The translations under genes and the position numbers were made by a program. This document shows positions 56,944-64,000 of a DNA stretch of 64,000 nt, one piece after another. Source of the stretch: Aldrovandia affinis. Its lineage: Eukaryota > Chordata > Actinopteri > Notacanthiformes > Halosauridae. The stretch lies in contig JAINUG010000380.1 in assembly GCA_029706075.1 (NCBI GenBank), positions 447,117 through 511,116 of the forward strand, given 5' to 3'. The number at the start of each line of letters is the position of its first letter. Positions within the stretch are counted from its first letter, which is position 1. The notes under the pieces are model-generated. The model saw nothing but the letters and a program-made list of their open reading frames with translations, ran no database searches and was not told the origin of the DNA.

Positions 56944-57935
56944 ATGTTGGACTGGAGAGCTTTGCTGTACAGTGGCAGACTGGCGGGGTGACGGTTGTGA
57001 AAATGAGATTTCCCTCAATGTTCGTTACTTTTGAATCCGTAATGTCACGCGCAGCTTCGTGACGCTGTTCTGTGCAGGTGTGTTCTGTGAACTCGGGGAA
57101 AGATGGAATCCATTCAAACCTTCATGGCAACAATGCCATGTTTTTTTTGCGATCATGTATTCCAAAAGTAACGCAAGTTAGTGAAAGGCGAAATGCTCGT
57201 TTTATGTGGAGATAGTATTAGATGCTGTTATCGAACTCTGCCGAGGGGAGTTCGGAATGAACGCCAAGGAACTGGAGGCGCGGATTTAACAGCTATACTG
57301 ATTGTTACTTCAGCTCTTCACTTCAACCCGGTGAGACAGACCTGGTTTTCTTTCTTTGCAATGCATTGCTGTTTTTCTTTTTAAGCAGTTATTCATGAAT
57401 GGGATTTCGTTCCGCTTCCCTGACAGGCAGCGCACACCATACCGGACCAGCCAAAATGTGGTGCATTAGACCGCCACACTATCCACCGCCCAGCACAACT
57501 TTTTACATTAAAAAAACTATCTTGGGGTGGCATTTAATTAATATTTAGTGTTTGGGGGTGTAGTCGCACGGGAATCTTATATTGGAGTGTTGTGACCTGC
57601 CGTGTGGTTGTGGGTTTGTTTTCATGTAGCCTATAGGACTTATGACAAGTTTTTCTTTATTGCATTTTGTGTTGAACATAATCTGTGGTTGATTAACAGA
57701 TCAGGCCTGTCTTTGAAGGATCCCTTCAGTTCTATTGGATGCGTTCATTGGACCATAACTTCATTAAATGTTGGTCTAATTGGGCACACAAAGGTTTAAA
57801 ATATGTGTCGTGATGTAGACAATGCTAATAGATATGTCAGGTATACAATCATTTTACTGTTTAAAATGTGAGAATGATAAAAATGTTTATAAATGGCTCT
57901 ATGAATATGTGGATATTTTGATCATTGGTTTTATT
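56944..57935. other. Intergenic DNA shared with unit A
   Basis: From 57068 on it matches 17139-18002. It includes the degraded tRNA-like SINE remnant near 57400-57490. Bases 56944-57067 are unit B-only. No gene. Confidence 0.5.
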
Positions 57936-58076
57936 CAAGGCCGTAACCATGGAGTCAACATTGGGGGATATTAAAAAAAAAAATCAGCTAGGCTATATAT
58001 TGGGGGGGGACATTTTGAGCATATCTGAATATTGGGGGGGATGTGTCCCCCAATATATATGGTAATTTCGGCCTTG
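57936..58076. mobile_element. 141-bp hAT-type MITE
   Basis: Starts CAAGGCCG and ends CGGCCTTG, with 8-bp target duplications GTTTTATT (57928-57935, 58077-58084). Unit A has the empty site at 18002-18010. The interior has two G-rich runs around ATATTGGGGGG. It encodes nothing. Confidence 0.8.
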
Positions 58077-58456
58077 GTTTTATTACTTCTCAGGATACTC
58101 TCCATGATGTAAAGGTCATTCCTGTAGGCTAAACACGATTTTAAATGCATTTGTCCATTACAATATTAATGGACCTCTGTTGGAATGGCAGCAGTGGGTT
58201 ATTGCCATGGACTGAGAATATTCTGGGGAAGATCCACTAAATAGACAGCAGTGGGTAGTAGTAGCCTAGGGTGGCACGTGCCACCCCTGGAATCTGATTG
58301 GCCACCCCAGATGCTGCGGGCGCACCGGCCCCCCCGGTCCGTGAAATAAATGAATGCGTCTCAGCTTTTTTTCGCGTAAACTCACTGGTGACCATTGAGG
58401 AAGAGAGCAGCACACTGGAGTGATTCCACTGGTGAATTTATTACAACTCAACTGAT
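58077..58456. other. Unit B segment with an 18-bp perfect palindrome
   Basis: The first part matches 18011-18188. The part 58265-58390 is unit-specific and contains GGGTGGCACGTGCCACCC (58269-58286), probably a fragment of another repeat. It replaces 18190-18660 of unit A. Confidence 0.45.
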
Positions 58457-58615
58457 TACATTTACATTTTACATTTACATTTTAAGCATTTAGCTGACGC
58501 TCTTATCCAGAGCGACGTACAAGATGTGCATTAATACATGGTAGGAACAATCATAGTTGGCGCAAGAGATCAGTGCAGTAATACAGCGATAGACATCATT
58601 GCAGGTATCTGCGTA
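58457..58615 (-). mobile_element. Retroposon tail (TTTACATT repeats), unit B
   Basis: Orthologue of 18738-18895 with the same AGCATTTAGCTGACGCTCTT motif. Confidence 0.65.
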
Positions 58616-59017
58616 CCATACCTGTAACACTGGGAAGGAAAAGCTTTAAAAAATGTATAAAAAAAAATGTATATGGAGTAAGCAGGGGTATATAGTGTTG
58701 AACAAGTAGGCAGTGGTGATGACAATTAGGACGAATGCTTTAGTCACAATATTAACAACATGAGGTTATGTCAAATAAATTGCATTCATCATGAATCAAT
58801 GTAGATGGAGATTAATATTTTTCAAAGGATGAATTAAAATATTGTTTCATTTGTATCCACAAATGTTTTCCTTAACCTGGTCAGCAGTGACTCTATAGAA
58901 TCTTTTTCACCTGATCATTACGCTCCACCCACAGTGGTATTTCACTGTTACGTCCCCTGGGCAAATCTTCAGAGAACACCCTCTCAGTAAACAAGTATTT
59001 ATAAGTGTAGGATAGGG

Positions 59018-59350
59018 GCCTCGGATAGCATAGCGGTCTAACGCACTCGCATTGACTGGTGCTTTGCAAGTGTGAGCTACCTATTGCGGTCGCGGTTTGA
59101 AACCCGACTGTGCCAGACCGGCCCTGGCCGGGAGCCCCAAACGGGGGCAGCGTTTGGCTGTCCGCCCCAGGGGGAGAGGAGACGGTGAGCCGGCTCGGGT
59201 TCGCCATGTAGCACGTAAGGAGTCTCCAGAACGTGGGTGGTCAAATTCTGTCACAAAGGAAGCAGAGTTCGCTGCCCACGGAGAATTAGCTTGCCTCATA
59301 GAGACGAGCGGCAGACCCGTGTGGGGAGGGTAAAATCAAAATAAATAGAG
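59018..59350 (+). mobile_element. SINE family A (unit B, 3' of TRIM copy 3)
   Basis: Orthologue of 19290-19625. It retains a segment around 59117-59130 (CCGGCCCTGGCCGGGAGCCC) that is shortened in unit A. Confidence 0.75.
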
Positions 59351-59881
59351 CTGGCCACTGACGTGTAATCATTTGAATTTCCACTGTTCACTTTCGAACA
59401 GTGTTCTGAGATCTTTAGTAAGCGCCACCTGTACCACATCATCAATGACACCAACCCATTGCTCATGACATCAGCTTTCCAACAACACCAAACATGATTA
59501 TACCGTACATGTAAATGATTAAGTTACAGTATACCACATTAAACTCAGTGATGTGGTCAACAGTCCTGAGAGCAGCCCCCTCCATGTCCTGTTTCGCCAG
59601 AGACAGCAGGACTGCCTTTATTAATGTGGGGGTTGCAAGGCATTTGGGCCAATATCATTTTTTACGCATCTTGCCTGTTGGCTCCCTGCTGGCATCATAA
59701 ACACAGTTCACATTATTTTGGGTTCCTTCAGGGCATAGTTCTGTGAACTGCCCTACACCATTAAATCCCATATAATCTAGGACTGGCCACAGATGGGACC
59801 ATGCTAAATGGTCAAAAGAGAGACCAGAAATAAGAAGGAGAAATATATATATATTTATAAAAAAGGTCTTAAAAAACAGTG

Positions 59882-62800
59882 TTATTCCAGTGTTAGAGAC
59901 ACCTTCAGTGGACAGATCTGGAGAGGAGAAGGGGATTGCCAACTTATCCACAGCTTGCCAAAGCCGAAGAACGGAAACACCCTCTCAGTGAACGAGTGTT
60001 TAAAAGTGTAGAGAGGAGTGTTGTCACTGGGGTCAGAGAATGACAGCTCCCCCCTGTCCCAGTCCAGCTGCACTCTGATCCTCTGGGGTTTCCTCTTCAC
60101 AGTGAGGGCTGCAGGTGGGGAGGTCAGGGCTTTGTATTGCTCACTGACCTGTGATATACACCACATTCCTCCTGCTGGGATCAGAGCAAAGTCCCCTTTC
60201 CTACTGAAGGACTCTTTAACCACACCCACCATCCAGCAACGGACATCCTTCACTTCAGCATCCCAGCAGTGTCTCCCTGAGCTGAATCCCTCAGAGCCCA
60301 GCACACATTCCCACTGATCAAACCTCTCTAGATTATCAGGAAACGGTTGTCTCTCCTTTCTCCAGCTCACACTGGTCAGATCCTCAGACAGTGAGAGTTT
60401 GGGATGTGCTGTGTTTGGGTCCAGAGTCACAGGAGCTGAAGGTACAAAGAATGAGACATCAGCACTGATCTGCACAAAGGGATACTGTCACACACAATGG
60501 ACTCCTAATAATATCAACTGGGTTTTCAGAACAATAACCATTATAATACCAAATTCATGTGCGAAAGAAATGCCAGGATGAAAAGCTAGCAATATTTAAT
60601 ATGTCTTAAAAAGTTCTATAATCACTGGAAGAAGGAACAAAGCCTGTCAGTATTTGTGTAGCTCCTCCCCTTCCCCTTAAATACAGTAATCACTCTTAAA
60701 GCAGCATCTTATTATGAGCACCAGTGAGATTAAGGACTGGCACTCAGTCTCTCCACTCCACTCTTACACAGACAGGACCAATATGACTCTGACTGGGTTT
60801 ATCAGCTTGTGGAGAGGATGCTGAAGATTCTCTCTGTACAGTGAGAATGTGGAACTCCCTGCCCCCAGTACTCACTGTATTGAACAGTCCCCATCTTCTC
60901 CCGCACTCTGTACTTCAGATTGCCCAGGTGCTTGGCCACATCAAACAGTGGTCCTGAGACCTTCTCTGGAACCTGCAGTGTGCACTGGGCTCTGCAATAA
61001 TATTCAGGAGTCACTTGTGCTGTGGGGTCAGGTTCATTACAATAGAAGATTATCAGCACCAACATGAGATCTTCATTCTAGAAGTAAAATGGCTCCATCC
61101 CTCCCAGCATTGGGCCACACAGCCTCACTGGCTACCAGATATGAAGCATCCCGACCCCACTGAGGGACACACATTCACAGCGTGGAGGGGGGTTATATTA
61201 GATGGGAAATATTCATTTCATCGTTGATTACATATTTTATAAGGTTCCCTCTAAATATATTTATAAATATAATATTTAGAGGGAAATGCATTTATTATAT
61301 GTATTTATTTCCCCATTCCACATTTGTCTTTTCAGTTTGAATGAAATTGAGCATTTTTCTGTGAGAAGACATTCCATATTATTTAATATATGTAATTGAT
61401 AGTTTATTAGCATTGTAGTGTTCTATTTTTGATTTTTAACCTGATGAGACAGAGACATGTTTTGGAGTTTACAGACCTTTTCTCTGTATCCTTGTAGCTC
61501 TGAAATAAAGAGAGTGATTTTTTATCACTGCAGCCCAAACTCAATCCATTAATATTGTGTTAATAACCATAATAATATCTGACTGTTAATTGATAAATAT
61601 GATTCATCTGGAAATATGACAATCAAAATGTACTTCTAAAAGTTAGCATCAAAATGTTCTTAACCTAAAAATAGGAAAGCACAATTTTAATGGAAATATA
61701 CTCCTTTATAAAGATCCTAGTAATGATATTTGAAAATATACATGAATATATGGATTAAAGAATAATGTATTAAATCAATGAATGTGTGTTAACAATGATG
61801 CCTGTTTATAATGATTCCTACAGCCAGAGTGAAGAGGTCTTACTTGCAGTAATGAGATGTCTTCAGCTCCCAGCTCCTGTTCTATGGCTCTGATTTGTTC
61901 TGAAAGGGAGGACATCTCTTCTGTCATCTTGTCAATCTTCACCTTCATCATCTGACTCTTCTGCTCATCTTCCTCCCTCAGTGCAGATATCTTGGCTGCC
62001 TCTTCATCTTTTAGGAACTGCTGAAGTTTCTCAAACTCCATCCTTATCTGCCTTTCGGTGTGCTGGGCCTGGCTCTGGAATTAACAATATTCACCATCAT
62101 TTCAGCACAATCCAATGTTGCATTTTCAATACTGTTATTTAAAGGCATCAGTTCAGTACCTTGATGTGCTCTGCTGTTTGATCACAGACTAGTTTCACTT
62201 TATTAAAGGCTTTCAGCTTCTCCTGCAGTGGTGCCAGTGCAGTCCTGAGTTTCTCCTGGAATGAAATGAGTCCACACTTTACTGAGGAAACAGATCGACA
62301 GTAAACTTCACTGCCTGCACATACAGCACAAGAGCCCCTGCTCAGACAGAGGGGAGCCAGAATGGAGACTCAGGTCCCAGCTTGTGTGTCTGAATAAGAC
62401 TCACTGCAGGGGTCTGTGTTCCTTAGAGAAATGAGGGATCTACAGCGCCCCTTATTGGCCTTACTGACCTCTGCACCTGTGCCCTGTGTTGATGATGCTC
62501 ACTTGTGCCCCCTGCAGGTCTAATCTAATGAAACACCTCCAGTTATCCAATCTAATAAAAGTAAGTGTTTAGTGTCAATTTACAGACAATTGAACAATTT
62601 TCTGCTTTAAATTGAAAAGCCTTGGAGGCTTTAATTATTATGTTCTGAGAGTCTGTTCTGTTGTTTTTTGTACTTTGGTTATTTGTTATCAGTCATTGTT
62701 TATTATTCTTCATTCAGTATTCATTATTCTTTACTCAGTATTTTATTTTATTCGTTTAGAACCTATTCTTTCTAGTGCTAGGGCTTAATCACACTGTTTT

Positions 62801-64000
62801 ATTGATTTTTATTATATCCCTTCGTTCTCATGTGAGTATGTCCACTCTCTGTCCTGTATCATAAATAAATCCTGTAACTCATTGACTCTGAGGAATATTT
62901 GTTTGTCGCGTCTCGTTTGGTTCACCACCCGGCTATTGGAGTGCGGGCGGTTTTTATGGGTGCGTAACAATACTGATTACACGCAATAAAGAATTTGATG
63001 TAAAAGAAAACAACCCTCTGAATTTGGTTATCAGTGAATTACCTTATACTCTTCTGCTGCCTCCTGAACTGGTTGCAGTTTGTGGTTTTCATGTTTTTCT
63101 GAAGTTTGGCAGATAACACAGATGAGGGCTTGATCCTCCAAACAGAAGAGTTTGAGTTCCTGATTGTGCAGACTGCAGAGCTCTTCAGATCCTGCTGTAG
63201 AGAGACTTCTCTCCTTTAAGGATGAAAAAAAGATGTCATCATAATTATGATATGTCCTATAAATGAAACGTATTGATAAAACTGATTCAGATTTTTGTCC
63301 ATTTGGTAAAAGTGAGGAAATTGGTGAAGAACAGGTAACCAGGGTGCAAAATACACTGAGATCATGGAAAAATGCATGGATCATGGAGGAATTAAATAAT
63401 TAAAAACAAAATGTTCATAAAATAAAAATGAATTGTATTTCTGAAACAAACATTTGTTTTCCATTTGTTTAAACTGTGATAAACTAAGCCAAGGCCTCAG
63501 TTGATGACAGCTGAAAAGCTGAGTCCCAAATAATTTAGAACTAAAACTGTTAAAATATAAAAAGTCTATTTGAAAATAATTTAATTAAGAAAAACTGTTG
63601 TGTTATCAGGGAATTACCTTATACTCTTCTGATGCCCCCGGAACTGGGTGCACTTTGTGGTTTTTATGTTTTTTTGAAGTTTGGCAGATAACACAGATGA
63701 GGGCTTGATCCTCCAAACAGAAGAGTTTGAGTTTCTCATTGTGCAGACTACAGAGCTCTTCAGATCCTGCTGTAGCTCTCAGACTTCTCTCCTTTAAGAA
63801 CGCCTCACAGGCATTCCTCAGAGACAGGTTAGGAGGAGGTTGGTCCATAGAAGATTTTCTCCTGCAATTTGGGCACTCCCGAGATACCTTCTGTTCCCAG
63901 TACTTCTGCAGACAGGCTTTACAGAAGCTGTGACTGCACTTCAGGACAACAGGATCCCTGAAGATTTCAGTGCACACAGGACAGGAGAGTTCCTCTTGCA
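59882..64000 (-). CDS. TRIM gene copy 3 (near complete; start just outside)
   Basis: The exons are 64000-63618 (first about 22 nt outside the window), 62255-62160 (96 bp), 62074-61844 (231), 61499-61477 (23), 60991-60876 (116) and 60435-59882 (554 with stop). All have AG/GT borders and stay in frame, predicting about 474 residues. The RING (CPVCTEIF to CPNC), B-box 2, coiled coil and PRY-SPRY ([40 protein letters not shown]) are all intact. Exon 5 is one codon shorter than in copy 2 (EKMGTVQ against EKMLGTVQ), while exon 2 keeps four codons lost there. The predicted role is the same as copy 2. SPRY differences between the two are mostly amino-acid changing. Confidence 0.87.
62641..62969 (+). 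mobile_element. Possible solo LTR in intron 1 of TRIM copy 3
   Basis: The segment starts TGTTCTGAGAGTCTGTTCTG and ends GGGTGCGTAACA. It has AATAAA followed by a short GT-rich stretch near 62865-62910, an arrangement like a Gypsy-type LTR. It is absent from copies 1 and 2. A target duplication is not clear, so other explanations remain. Confidence 0.35.
63043..63213 (-). other. Extra B-box exon (1b) of TRIM copy 3
   Basis: 171 bp, open ([13 protein letters not shown] ... AAEEYK), bordered by a good polypyrimidine tract (CTTTTTTTCATCCTTAAAG|GAG) and AAG|GTAATT, phase 0/0. All B-box ligands are present. It is the third independent intact copy of this exon in the window. Confidence 0.62.

Larger units (their letters stand above)
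2338..62560. repeat. Tandem segmental duplication: unit A and unit B
   Basis: Unit A (about 2338-23400) and unit B (about 25178-62560) are collinear paralogues. Anchor pairs include 3862/26784 (V-SINE), 5309/43056 (hAT), 11970/49971 (L1), 14837/51681 (Tc1), 17253/57181, 19290/59018 (SINE), 20147/59882 (SPRY exon) and 22071/61844. The repeat unit equals one TRIM gene plus its flank. Length differences are explained by insertions and deletions listed individually. Confidence 0.85.

Overview
The window looks like teleost fish genomic DNA. It has vertebrate TRIM/PRY-SPRY genes with class-IV TRIM exon lengths (about 402-405, 84-96, 231, 23, 116-119 and 554 bp), a V-SINE, L2, CR1 and L1/Tx1 LINEs, Tc1, hAT, Harbinger and piggyBac transposons, and an endogenous retrovirus. 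I cannot name the species. No bacterial operon, CRISPR array, rRNA or free-standing tRNA gene is visible.

The backbone is a tandem array of TRIM E3-ligase-like genes, all on the minus strand. Copy 1 contributes exon 1 and an extra B-box exon (1276-2751); its remaining exons lie left of base 1. Copy 2 is complete (25594 down to 20147) and splices into an uninterrupted 471-codon frame. Copy 3 is complete (64000 down to 59882) except for about 22 nt of its first exon beyond the right edge. Each copy carries, inside intron 1, a second in-phase B-box exon derived from the 3' part of exon 1. The predicted products would act as cytoplasmic ubiquitin ligases that recognise targets through PRY-SPRY. 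A near-consensus interferon-response element lies just upstream of the copy 1 ATG and has a core substitution in copy 2.

The intergenic DNA is duplicated with the genes. Unit A (about 2.3-23.4 kb) and unit B (about 25.2-62.5 kb) share the same order: V-SINE, ZMYM1-like hAT fragment, ZBED-like hAT, L1 ORF1/ORF2 remains, Tc1, a CGAGGG-ended element, a SINE, then the TRIM 3' exons. Exon 1 to exon 1 spacing is 22.8 kb (copies 1-2) and 38.4 kb (copies 2-3). Nearly all the difference comes from post-duplication events that can be read by comparing the units. Unit B gained a 13.4 kb ERV (28663-42024, AGCA target duplication), a piggyBac-like element (46474-48295), a LINE fragment (48482-49180), a hAT MITE (57936-58076) and others. 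Unit A gained a LINE fragment at 5541-6359, LINE tails and a Harbinger element inside Tc1, and suffered several deletions.

The ERV has LTRs identical except for one 28-bp gap, a tRNA-Trp primer-binding site, remnants of gag (PPPY), RNase H and integrase (D-35-E, with a stop after it), no RT core, and an antisense, frameshifted, near-full-length L2 LINE with SGNH-esterase ORF1 in its leader. Apart from the TRIM genes, every coding segment I can recognise is transposon-derived and broken. I found no wholly unknown gene system. The most interesting signals are the conserved extra B-box exon, the replacement-rich divergence of the SPRY exon, and the contrast between young LTRs and a decayed interior in the ERV.
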